A stretch of DNA of 64,000 nt, taken from contig CP053159.1 of NCBI GenBank assembly GCA_014607495.2, forward strand, positions 7,261,501 to 7,325,500, written 5' to 3'. The position numbers were made by a program, and so were the translations under genes. The notes below the pieces were generated by a model. It was not told where the DNA came from and made no database searches. It was given only the letters and a program-made list of their open reading frames with translations. Positions 60,801 through 64,000 of the stretch are shown in pieces (position 1 is the stretch's first letter; every line of letters begins with the position of its first letter). This DNA comes from Carposina sasakii. Its lineage: Eukaryota; Arthropoda; Insecta; Lepidoptera; Carposinidae.

Positions 60801-62031
60801 TAAGTTCTTGTATAAGTACTCGTATTTTATTAATATTAAGTTTACTCGTACAACATGGAAAAGTATTTGAACAGCAACTTACAAGTTTACTTTAGTTTAG
60901 TTTTTAGGTCAACTGAGCCCTTGAAGGTTTAAAAAGTAGTTTGTAAATTATTGGTAAATGTACCTACCTTTTCAGAAAGTTATTTATTAAAAATAATAAT
61001 GAAAACTACCTACTCGTAGAAGATACGCAATTTGATCAAAAATGTTTTAATGCCTACTTCTTACATTATTATCTAGGTTAAAATGCATACAAGTAAAGTT
61101 CAATAGCCTTTTGCATGTCGAACTAATTTTGCTTATCACACTAGAGCCCTTATCGCCGCGCCTTGCAATTTACTAAGTATACAGAGAACTACAAAGATAC
61201 CTACACTGCTGAAACCAATTATCTATTAGCATACGAGTAATCGAAATCAAATTCAAACATTCTATATGTATAAGTAGCCGCGTGGTGCCGGCAGGGTAGA
61301 GTTTGTACCACCCCATGCCTGCCCGTGGGTATCGTACGACGAGAGGTGGGCAGCAGCGCCTCCCGTACTGACAACATAGTCTGAAAATCACACTGCGGTC
61401 ACCAACCCGCCTGCCCAGCGTGGTAACTATGGGCAAAACTCCCCTGTGGCAGTAGCTTTGTGGTGTGCCCTGGGGGAGGCCTACGTCCAGCAGTGGACTG
61501 CAATAGGCTGAAGACGAAGACGATATGTATAGGTAGAAACCACCAACAACTAAATCAGTAACCAAAGATAGGTTGGTGTGGCTCTACCTAAGAGCTCTAT
61601 TTAGGTAAATTAAACTAAAACTTTCAGCGTGTTTTTACAAAAGAATTTCAACGTTGTTTAAGCTAAACATTGCCTAAATTTGAAATATATTCCACGCATT
61701 TTGCTGTCAACTGTCATTTTTAAACAGTCTCTAACTTTAAACGCGGTTTTCTAATAAGTACTTAATACCGTCAATTCGATAAAAAAAATTGAGGATCATA
61801 GCTGTATGCAGAGGATATCAAACGATAACTTTCCATCGCATCGTGATTTTGTCAATTTTTAATTAGTGGCTTTACTTTTTATTTCCAGTTGACGTAATCA
61901 GACCATCGCCCGTCGCACATCCGTCAGCCAACCTGACATTACCGGAATCCAGCAGCGCGTCTGACGCCGGCTACCCCCCTCTTCCCTCACTACAACTACT
62001 TACCCTCATTTACCTCCTAAACGTTTCATAG
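27638..62031 (+). CDS. beat-like: Beat (beaten path) family Ig-domain protein, multi-exon gene, 5' end missing
   Basis: Exons 27638-27846, 32733-32868, 46744-46877, possibly 47494-47673, 59802-60018 and 61889-62031 join in one frame. They code the mature part of a Beat-type protein: Ig domain 1 (exons A+B), Ig domain 2 (exons C+E) and a C-terminal tail (F). Beat proteins are insect neuronal surface or secreted molecules that bind Sidestep-family partners in axon guidance; that role is known for the family and inferred here. Family marks are the KPPYRNF/PGA block before a phase-0 intron, GSYSCEV ending Ig1, and LRANCTT plus ITWFINGQK in Ig2. N-glycosylation sequons are present (NFT, NCT, NDT, NLT). 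The tail ends in a hydrophobic stretch typical of GPI signals. No signal peptide or start codon was found, so the first exon(s) lie upstream. Introns are 4.9, 13.9, 0.6, 12.1 and 1.9 kb. Which Beat paralogue this is cannot be told. Confidence 0.85.
28632..28720 (+). repeat. Broken copy of the tRNA-like repeat
   Basis: TATTAATAAAGAAAAT followed by an altered stretch and GTCCCACTCGGGTGAAGAAT match the flank and the 3' part of the 23711-23784 unit (which lies on the other strand). The A box is lost. Confidence 0.45.
29975..30061 (-). mobile_element. MITE family D, one arm
   Basis: AGAACAACGGCGCTACGTGA, TTGGTTGAT and TTTACGTTTACGCGATC to GCCCTC match the reverse complement of the left half of 62992-63166. 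It lies in the A-B intron. Confidence 0.65.
30402..30544 (+). mobile_element. Foldback element, 143 bp, with 33-base arms
   Basis: The arms 30402-30434 and 30512-30544 are inverse copies with one mismatch, starting GGTCGATTCCGGCAGTCACA. The middle holds further inverse parts (TTTCTCTCTCAG and GGAGAGAGA). A small MITE of a family not otherwise seen here, in the A-B intron. Confidence 0.75.
31017..31493 (+). mobile_element. MITE family A, full length (477 bp), TA-flanked
   Basis: Starts CAGGGTGTGGGTGACAGCCA and ends with its inverted form (TGGCTGTCACAAACACCCTG), terminal inverted repeats of about 30 bases. It is flanked by TA on both sides as for Tc1/mariner-type elements. It has no transposase ORF. 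Its sequence runs collinear, in inverse sense, with 34162-34632. Confidence 0.85.
32733..32868 (+). CDS. Beat-like exon B: second half of Ig domain 1
   Basis: A strong polypyrimidine tract (ten-base T/C run) and AG end at 32732. The exon starts in phase 0 with IALATENSIILQ, carries the F-strand motif GSYSCEV with the second Ig1 cysteine, and ends at C|gtaagt (donor 32869) after 45 codons plus one base. That extra base completes a histidine codon with exon C. A SINE begins about 20 bases beyond the donor, and inverted MITE copies lie on both sides of the exon. Confidence 0.9.
32890..33144 (+). mobile_element. tRNA-derived SINE, full length with TATT tail
   Basis: The head has RNA polymerase III boxes: A-box-like TGGTGTAGTTGG and B-box GGTTCGAATCCC near 32942. 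The body contains the block CACAAGACCTCAGGGATC and GTGGGACTAGGTCAATATG, typical of moth SINEs, and the tail is (TATT)n. It begins about 20 bases after the splice donor of Beat-like exon B. Confidence 0.8.
33790..33850 (-). mobile_element. LINE 3' tail fragment
   Basis: Read on the minus strand it has GAGGCCTACGTCCAGCAATG followed by a GAA-repeat tail, the extreme 3' end of the LINE families seen elsewhere here. Confidence 0.55.
34162..34632 (-). mobile_element. MITE family A, full length (471 bp), opposite orientation
   Basis: Same family as 31017-31493 read on the other strand: CAGGGCGGAAGTGACAGTCA at the left, CTGTCACACACACCCTG at the right, TA on both sides. It lies in the intron after Beat-like exon B. 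Confidence 0.85.
35037..35094 (+). repeat. Dispersed lepidopteran repeat fragment
   Basis: GGACCGCCTTTGCCCGGCAG followed by TGGGACACC resembles a LINE 3'-end piece common in moth genomes. This is recognised from memory only. Confidence 0.35.
35264..35371 (+). pseudogene. 3' end of a LINE ORF2 with (GAT)n tail
   Basis: 31 codons ending in LLGEAYVQQWTSQGCK and TGA at 35354, then a (GAT)n run. It is the same class as 4706-4842. It lies in the B-C intron of the Beat-like gene. Confidence 0.72.
35454..35606. repeat. Minisatellite, 51 bp x 3
   Basis: CTTGTGCAAAATGAACTG recurs every 51 bases, with the unit running through CTAGTCTCTCGAACTATG. Since 51 is a multiple of three and the unit lacks stops in some frames, short ORFs appear on both strands. 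They are not taken as genes. Confidence 0.85.
35650..42080. other. Beat-like B-C intron, left part, no gene seen
   Basis: About 6.4 kb of AT-rich intron. Only the repeat at 36960, a small hairpin with CCTACCACG arms at 40493-40511 and chance ORFs were seen. Confidence 0.5.
36960..37012. repeat. Dispersed repeat fragment, copy 2
   Basis: AATCACGCCTTTATCTCTTA then CGGGGTAGGCAGAGCACCAA, the pair of 12838-12892, same strand, in the B-C intron. Confidence 0.55.
42299..42646 (-). mobile_element. tRNA-derived SINE, second family, full length
   Basis: On the minus strand the head has TAGCCAAGTGATTAAGACG (A box) and GTTCGATCCCAGTCACGGG (B box). A body with GCCGACACGACC and GTGCACAAGTG parts and a (CAT)n tail follow. 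Related copies lie at 20632-20900 and 2654-2800. It ends about 185 bases before the protease TATA box. Plus-strand ORF 42091-42525 overlaps it and is not a gene. Confidence 0.75.
42831..42865 (+). promoter_or_regulatory. Core promoter of the serine protease gene
   Basis: TATAAAA lies at 42831-42837, and an arthropod-type initiator (CAGTC at 42861-42865) follows about 30 bases later, the usual spacing. The start codon at 42878 comes about 16 bases after the inferred transcription start, giving a very short 5' UTR. Confidence 0.6.
42878..43729 (+). CDS. Secreted S1 serine protease, lepidopteran chymotrypsin-like type, intronless and nested
   Basis: This is a complete 283-residue chymotrypsin-fold protease precursor. 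Residues 1-17 are a signal peptide, 18-45 a propeptide and the mature chain starts at IVGG (46). The catalytic triad is His91 (TAAHC), Asp138 (NDVAML) and Ser235 (GDSGGP). Six cysteines (76/92, 207/221, 231/261) fit the three usual disulfides. The sequence style (GIASGYGKYSD, VLLQVIT, FARVTHFLGW) is that of lepidopteran midgut chymotrypsin-like enzymes, so digestion is the likely role. The residue at chymotrypsin position 189 counts as Gly, not Asp, so trypsin specificity is unlikely. The residues before IVGG are Lys-Pro, an odd activation site. The gene has no introns and lies in the B-C intron of the Beat-like gene on the same strand. A TATA box, initiator and AATAAA surround it, so it looks like a working gene rather than a dead retrocopy. 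Confidence 0.95.
   Translation: MRIVFLIFVLFVVRCWSHDVDFSGYHSKVGVKEARRIAELEALKPIVGGAVAPVNAHPYLAGLIIDLLGLSATSACGGSLISANRVLTAAHCWHDGRLQAWRFTVVLGSPFLYHGGVRLIASAIVVHPHYNVYTLANDVAMLHLPAQVPYSSAIRPITLPLPPFLNVEYTGHWGIASGYGKYSDLTNPTVNTIVRHVLLQVITMEQCRDIYGHYVLDSNVCTSGVGGIGICQGDSGGPLTMIMNGQEVLIGVSSFVALDGCELGYPSAFARVTHFLGWILTNL
43748..43753 (+). terminator. Poly(A) signal of the serine protease gene
   Basis: AATAAA begins 19 bases after the TAA stop at 43727-43729, a normal distance for a compact insect gene. Confidence 0.65.
44307..44679 (+). mobile_element. MITE family B, full length (373 bp)
   Basis: Runs from CAGGGTGTTTTTTTGTCGCC to GACCAAAAATCACCCTA, with imperfect terminal inverted repeats and a TA before the left end. 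It is the inverse of 20136-20510 along its length. It lies in the B-C intron of the Beat-like gene, 0.6 kb after the protease gene. Confidence 0.75.
44680..46730. other. Beat-like B-C intron, right part, degenerate repeat
   Basis: 44680-44985 holds degenerate copies of a repeat seen on the other strand near 16100-16190 and 36420 (GGAACGGATTTTCTGAAATT, CGAAGCGAAGCGAGGGCGGG). The rest up to exon C shows nothing. Confidence 0.4.
46744..46877 (+). CDS. Beat-like exon C: first half of Ig domain 2, with a GC splice donor
   Basis: The acceptor ttattttaccggcag ends at 46743. The exon takes one base from exon B to make a His codon and then reads PQKHHPRIDFPTRYLSFGE and on through RANCTT and HITWFINGQK, a typical Beat Ig2 with its cysteine and tryptophan. 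The best donor is AAG|GCAAGT at 46878, a GC donor with otherwise perfect consensus. No good GT donor lies close by in a usable place. The exon ends in phase 0. Confidence 0.87.
47255..47450. repeat. Diverged dispersed repeat, copy 2
   Basis: CCCGAAGTGGGGTAGTCAGA, ATCCCACAGCTACATTTAGC and AGGAGATAGAGTTCGAACAT parallel 12585-12800. It fills most of the short intron between exons C and D. Confidence 0.4.
47494..47673 (+). CDS. Possible cassette exon D of the Beat-like gene
   Basis: This is an open stretch of exactly 60 codons between gctcattttgcag (ends 47493) and the donor CAG|gtgtgt (47674), phase 0 at both ends. It could be included or skipped without changing the frame of C to E. Its base composition is exon-like, richer in GC than its flanks, but its protein (starting MDELVAHSHKF) shows no Ig motif that I recognise. 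Joining C directly to E gives a more usual Ig2 length, so this may be an alternative exon or no exon at all. Transcript reads would decide. Confidence 0.35.
47848..48420. mobile_element. Possible element with CpG-rich ends
   Basis: The left end AAAACCGCGTTGCGGGGCCG and the right end GCGACGCAACGCGGTTATGT are inverse to one another over about 14 bases. The block ATTTCAGCGTTG occurs near both. The right 110 bases are rich in CpG, unlike the surroundings. A non-autonomous DNA element is likely but the exact borders are unsure. Confidence 0.4.
48483..48556. repeat. Minisatellite, 18 bp x 4
   Basis: Four copies of ATACATGTTCCAAATAGA in a row, the last diverged. The unit seems to have grown out of a MITE C-like piece (CGTTTATTTTTCCAAATAGA just before). 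Confidence 0.8.
48644..48720. repeat. 77-bp perfect foldback
   Basis: The 21-base arms 48644-48664 and 48700-48720 are exact inverse copies (outer end TATAAGGTCTTTCCGAAATT), separated by 35 bases. It directly abuts MITE C at 48721 and shares its flanking TA. Confidence 0.75.
48721..49001 (+). mobile_element. MITE family C, full length (281 bp), with inner hairpin
   Basis: Begins CAGGATGTAACAAAAGGGGT and ends in its inverse (ACCCTTTCTGTTACATCCTG); the inverted repeats reach about 30 bases, with TA on both sides. Inside, 48769-48789 and 48794-48814 form a perfect 21-pair hairpin with a four-base loop. A second inverted pair is built around ATCACATGTTTATTTTTCC. It has no ORF. It lies between exon D and the LTR retrotransposon. 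Confidence 0.8.
49301..49552 (+). mobile_element. LINE 3'-end fragment with GAA tail
   Basis: Runs from GCCGCGTGATGCCGGCAGAG to GCAATAGGCTGAAGAAGAAG. Close kin of 61276-61523. It ends about 100 bases before the LTR retrotransposon. Confidence 0.72.
49655..49972 (+). repeat. 5' LTR
   Basis: Direct repeat of 318 bases, the same as 57330-57647 when read side by side, from TATTAGCAAC to GTGTTTAC. It contains AATAAA at 49870-49875, a possible poly(A) signal. It lacks the usual TG...CA ends. Confidence 0.92.
49970..49984 (+). promoter_or_regulatory. Possible primer binding site (tRNA-Leu like)
   Basis: GTCAGAAGTGG at 49974-49984 directly follows the 5' LTR. It matches the complement of a tRNA-Leu 3' end as I remember it, with mismatches in the first few bases next to the LTR. 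Position and match are suggestive only. Confidence 0.4.
49985..50905 (+). other. Leader of the LTR retrotransposon, no gene seen
   Basis: About 920 bases between the primer-site region and the first gag ORF. Short overlapping ORFs at 50181-50387 and 50255-50473 resemble nothing I know. The last 300 bases are very AT-rich with TATA runs. Confidence 0.55.
50906..51355 (+). pseudogene. SR-rich N-terminal part of retrotransposon gag
   Basis: An ORF of 149 codons with a start at 50906. It is basic and rich in Arg-Ser dipeptides, notably SSSRSRSRSRGR near residues 98-109, a composition like that of splicing-factor RS domains. It runs into a stop just after a six-T, seven-A homopolymer (51335-51347). 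Downstream DNA stays open in another frame with capsid-like sequence, so the ORF is probably ended by a one-base frameshift there. A programmed shift at this slippery run is an alternative. Confidence 0.72.
51469..54216 (+). pseudogene. Retrotransposon gag (capsid, nucleocapsid)-protease-RT-RNase H reading frame
   Basis: An open frame of 915 codons. Residues 1-140 are gag capsid. Two CCHC knuckles follow at 162-175 and 182-195. The aspartic protease region is near 241-320, RT about 500-720 with the Asp of SLDLASG (603) and YLDD (665-668), and RNase H about 800-905 (D814, E855, D882). Gag and pol are in one frame. The upstream capsid start lies in another frame, so a small indel near 51475-51495 broke gag, and the ATG at 51469 is probably not the natural start. 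The protease active site reads Asp-Phe-Gly (243-245) instead of Asp-Ser/Thr-Gly. TGA at 54214 cuts the frame inside the conserved motif just after RNase H, where a CGA arginine codon would be expected. Confidence 0.9.
54217..54690 (+). pseudogene. Retrotransposon pol: end of RNase H region and integrase zinc-binding domain
   Basis: This continues the 915-codon frame beyond the TGA at 54214. It holds NMQHADALSRNP, the usual linker after RNase H, then the integrase HHCC zinc finger (HDESGHF ... KACLNC). The frame ends at 54690. The integrase core goes on in a different frame, so a one-base indel lies around 54640-54655. Confidence 0.87.
54602..55564 (+). pseudogene. Retrotransposon integrase core and C-terminal domain
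   Basis: A 320-codon frame overlapping the previous one; meaningful integrase sequence begins near 54645. The catalytic acids are D38 (HIDHLGPF), D97 (SDQGSSF) and E133 (NGQIERYN), with the DD35E spacing intact. A C-terminal segment near residues 255-305 (PKFRGPLKVSAVLDHDRYEV) matches gypsy integrase tails; no chromodomain is evident. The ATG at 54602 lies in the wrong frame of the zinc finger and is not a real start. Confidence 0.88.
55565..55950. other. Retrotransposon stretch between pol and the tandem array
   Basis: AT-rich, with an AATA/AAATA run (55570-55610). No ORF of note. Confidence 0.5.
55951..57072 (+). repeat. Tandem array of a dimeric 116-bp unit in the retrotransposon 3' region
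   Basis: About 18 half-units share the core GAGGGTGGTGAGCGG. They alternate as CCGACACACGAGGG...GGAATCC and CCGAGACCCGAGGG...GGTGTTAAC. Three successive full units from 56352 to 56700 are exactly 116 bases apart, and the one before is 111 bases because five bases are missing. The central units are nearly identical and the outer ones diverged. The unit is not a multiple of three and carries no lasting ORF, so the array is non-coding. It could be a regulatory or insulator-like block, but that is conjecture. Confidence 0.92.
57330..57647 (+). repeat. 3' LTR
   Basis: Second copy of the 318-base direct repeat, with AATAAA at 57545-57550. No obvious polypurine tract precedes it; the bases just before are catctccaggatggccgat. 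Confidence 0.92.
58279..59605. mobile_element. Composite lepidopteran repeat with inverted and direct internal copies
   Basis: Begins CTAGCGGACCCGACAGACGT. At least four blocks of the type ATTTCATCAAAATCGGTCCA / CCATTTAGAAGA (or the reverse form AAACGGCTGGACCGATTTTA) and CATTCTCGAACCCAC follow in both orientations. GACTGCGTTCCAGTCGCTGT and CAGTCTGCCGGATCCTATGT are an inverse pair near 58816-58840 and 59250-59270. A MITE C piece is embedded. It looks like nested insertions of one degenerate family in the Beat-like intron before exon E. Confidence 0.5.
58481..58603 (+). mobile_element. MITE family C, partial copy
   Basis: CAAATCACATGTTTATTTTC, AGTGGGCTATTTACATAGCT and the end ATGTTACACCCTG are the right-hand half of family C, placed inside the composite repeat 58279-59605. 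Confidence 0.55.
59802..60018 (+). CDS. Beat-like exon E: second half of Ig domain 2
   Basis: The acceptor aactattccag ends at 59801 and the exon enters in phase 0. It reads LIEVKDIEAPNV, a basic stretch (SRHRSRKPGRGRD), then LYLTISELELVATGRLEV and TCVST, which matches the Beat motif giving the second Ig2 cysteine. It ends ATAG|gtgagg at 60019, phase 1. High GC and clean splice phases support it. It lies downstream of the LTR retrotransposon in the same gene. Confidence 0.86.
60019..61275. other. Beat-like last intron, no gene seen
   Basis: The ORF 60357-60641 has no known motif and ordinary intron composition. Nothing else is recognised before the LINE piece at 61276. Confidence 0.5.
61276..61523 (+). 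mobile_element. LINE 3'-end fragment with GAAGAC tail
   Basis: Third long copy of the same family. It sits in the last intron of the Beat-like gene about 370 bases before exon F. The long minus-strand ORF across it (61173-61565) is a by-product. Confidence 0.72.
61889..62031 (+). CDS. Beat-like last exon F: C-terminal tail with GPI-type signal
   Basis: The acceptor ttttatttccag ends at 61888. One base from exon E plus this exon gives VDVIRPSPVAHPSSANL and on to TAG at 62029-62031, 47 residues. The tail holds an NLT sequon, a run of small residues (SSSASDAG) that could hold a GPI attachment site, and a short hydrophobic end (LQLLTLIYLL), which fits membrane anchoring by GPI. The GPI call is an inference; a secreted form cannot be excluded. 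Confidence 0.78.
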
Positions 62032-62067
62032 GACTTTAAGTTATTTTAATTAAACGAGCTGTGATAT

Positions 62068-62073
62068 AATAAA
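62068..62073 (+). terminator. Poly(A) signal of the Beat-like gene
   Basis: AATAAA lies 37 bases after the stop codon of exon F and is the first such hexamer in the 3' UTR. It sets a short 3' UTR of perhaps 60 bases. Confidence 0.65.
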
Positions 62074-62990
62074 TGTGTACTGCGTCACCTAATTCCATTT
62101 GTTAAATTCAACGCATTTTGTTCGGGTTTGGATGACTATACCACTGTGCAAGATAATTTGTCTGACAAACCGTAGCGCGTAGCACCCAAATATGAAGTAC
62201 CTATTCTGAAGCCGTGAAAAATTTGAGTAATTTTGATGAGTGTTACTTAAATGGCAATCTAGGTTTAGTAGGTAGATACAATAAACAATATTGACCTACC
62301 TGATTGAGACATACAGTAAGTAGGTCCCACGGCTATGTCCAGAACACTTCGAATACTCCAACGCTCTAAAAACTTCACATTTGCCACTGAACAAAGGTCC
62401 AGTGTAAAGTGTTGGTTAATATTAAGTAAAGCCTTTTCCATAAATAACTTGTAAGTATTGTGTTCAATAATTATATGGATCAGTTCCTTTTGTATTCCAT
62501 AATGTAACCATGGTAGCTAGATAAAAAAATTCTATTTATTAAAATTATTTAGACTCTACTGCATTACCTCTTACCATCGTAAGTAACAATAGGAATCTCG
62601 TCCGCGTCGTTGCATTTTAGGATAGATACCAACCAAAATGACCGGTTAGGTAATCTTCATTAATAATATCCAGTATCCTCAAGGTGAAATAAAAAACCTA
62701 GGTAACAATCTCGAATAAATCTGATAAAAAATGAGAATTTTATTTTTATTGCACGAATTCACTCATTTTTGTGATTATTTATCTCAATATAGTACCTAAT
62801 ATTTTATAAATTCGGACTTCGAACACCACTAATAAGACTTAAATGCTTTTAAAACATTTTTATGATCAAAATTTATTGCCACAGTTGTTGACATTGTATT
62901 TGTTATGATTCTATTTAAATTTATTTAGCACCTAAGTTCTAGATTGATGTACGAATTTACGACACGCTTTTCTGGCTACTAGTGGCCCCC
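62074..62990. other. Downstream intergenic DNA
   Basis: No gene or repeat recognised between the poly(A) signal of the Beat-like gene and MITE D. Confidence 0.5.
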
Positions 62991-62991
62991 A

Positions 62992-63166
62992 GAGGGCTTA
63001 GTGCGAGTTTTTACTTCGAACTCGATCGCGTTAACGTAAACTGTATAACCAATCACGTAGTGCCGTTGTTCTTGTAATACATCACATGATCACAACTTAA
63101 TGTGATTGGTTAGCTGCTTTACGTTAACGCGATCGAGTTCGAAGTGAAAACTCTCACTACGCCCTC
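62992..63166 (+). mobile_element. MITE family D: 175-bp foldback element
   Basis: 49-base arms at 62992-63040 and 63118-63166 are inverse copies with about three mismatches (GAGGGC at each outer end, CTCGATCGCGTTAACGTAAA at the inner side). The middle has ACCAATCACGTAG, inversely echoed as TGTGATTGGTTAG. It has no ORF. It lies about 0.9 kb past the end of the Beat-like gene. Confidence 0.8.
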
Positions 63167-63740
63167 GTCGCGTTTGTGAAGTTATTTTATTTGGGATAAG
63201 TAGATACTGATTTACAAATTACAACGTTACTCAGAACCAAAAAATTTATCATAATTGCTATTTAGTTATTTTGTATTTATCGTTTTAAAAGAAACGTAAA
63301 TATCTAAGTTGTAAGTACCAAGAAACCTAGGAGGAACTATGTTCTATTTATACCTAAATATTGTAGATAGGTAACTTTGGTAATATTAACATCCAGTTAA
63401 TATAATTATATTCATAAATACCCACATTAAATTAAAATTTATGAATTTTATTGCAACAATTTTATTATAATAAATACCTACCTAGGTACTTATATTCTAA
63501 CTGTGACCGCCAACGAAACATATCACTAGACCTAGGTATGTACGTAATGTAATTATCTAGTTCTTAAAATAGAATATAGGAAAACACATATCAAAGTGGG
63601 TGCAATGTAAATATATAAGGATATTTAACGTAAGAATAATAAGACATTAAACTTACTCATTCTTAAGTCACACAGTTTCCACGTCCTGGCAGGTTGTATG
63701 TACCTACCTAGTAGGTACCTATAGAATTTTGAAATTTCAG

Positions 63741-63815
63741 TCAAAAATTTTGCAGATCTCTATAGTGGGATATTTTATATAGCATTGCTTAACATACCCT
63801 TTTAGTTACACTCTG
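63741..63815 (+). mobile_element. MITE family C, terminal fragment
   Basis: CTCTATAGTGGGATATTTTA then GCTTAACATACCCTTTTAGT and TACACTCTG, followed by TA, is the right end of family C. Confidence 0.5.
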
Positions 63816-63910
63816 TATATAAAACCTAATCTAAAACAGACAGTCTCAAGTCGCAATCCTGTACTAGAGTCGCCACTGTTTTTTTTTTCAAACACACACA
63901 TACATACATA

Positions 63911-64000
63911 CAGAATGTTTTTTGGTCGTCAACATTCCCGAAAACTACAGAATCTCATCATCACGATCATTTTTCTCCATGGAAGCATACCTGGGAAGTG
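63911..64000 (-). mobile_element. MITE family B, cut by the right window edge
   Basis: CAGAATGTTTTTTGGTCGTC, TTCCCGAAAACTACAGAATC and the last bases CTGGGAAGTG match the first 90 bases of 20136-20510. Confidence 0.7.

Noticed and set aside
61173..61565. 130-codon minus-strand ORF
   Set aside because: It is the complement of a LINE 3'-end fragment that is found elsewhere in the window without this ORF.

Overview
The window reads as nuclear DNA of a moth or butterfly. It is AT-rich and almost without genes for its first 27 kb. It is full of decayed mobile elements of lepidopteran type: tRNA-derived SINEs, LINE 3' ends with GAT or GAA tails, TA-flanked MITEs and (GTTT)n-bearing repeats. Its one large gene has long introns. 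Species cannot be fixed from the sequence.

The main gene is a beaten-path (Beat) family immunoglobulin-domain protein on the + strand. Its exons run from 27638 to 62031 (A 27638-27846, B 32733-32868, C 46744-46877, possible D 47494-47673, E 59802-60018, F 61889-62031). All reading phases agree across the junctions. The protein has two Ig domains and a C-terminal hydrophobic tail of GPI-anchor type, and a poly(A) signal follows the stop at 62068. The exon(s) coding the signal peptide were not found and probably lie left of the window or in its first 27 kb.

Inside the 13.9-kb intron between exons B and C, on the same strand, lies a complete intronless S1 serine protease gene of lepidopteran chymotrypsin-like type (42878-43729). 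It has its own TATA box, initiator and poly(A) signal. Two full-length 470-bp MITEs in opposite orientation flank exon B.

The intron between D (or C) and E carries an 8-kb Ty3/gypsy LTR retrotransposon (49655-57647). Its two 318-bp LTRs look identical by eye, yet its gag-pol is broken by frameshifts, a stop codon and a protease active-site change. Between pol and the 3' LTR it carries a 1.1-kb tandem array of a dimeric 116-bp unit.

The region 1-27637 has no recognisable host gene. It holds MITE, SINE and LINE fragments, a Ty1/copia pol remnant (11060-11919), the end of a LINE ORF2 (27094-27210), short minisatellites and hairpins. The right end (62074-64000) has a 175-bp foldback MITE and fragments of two other MITE families. 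No bacterial-type system, CRISPR array or rRNA was seen.
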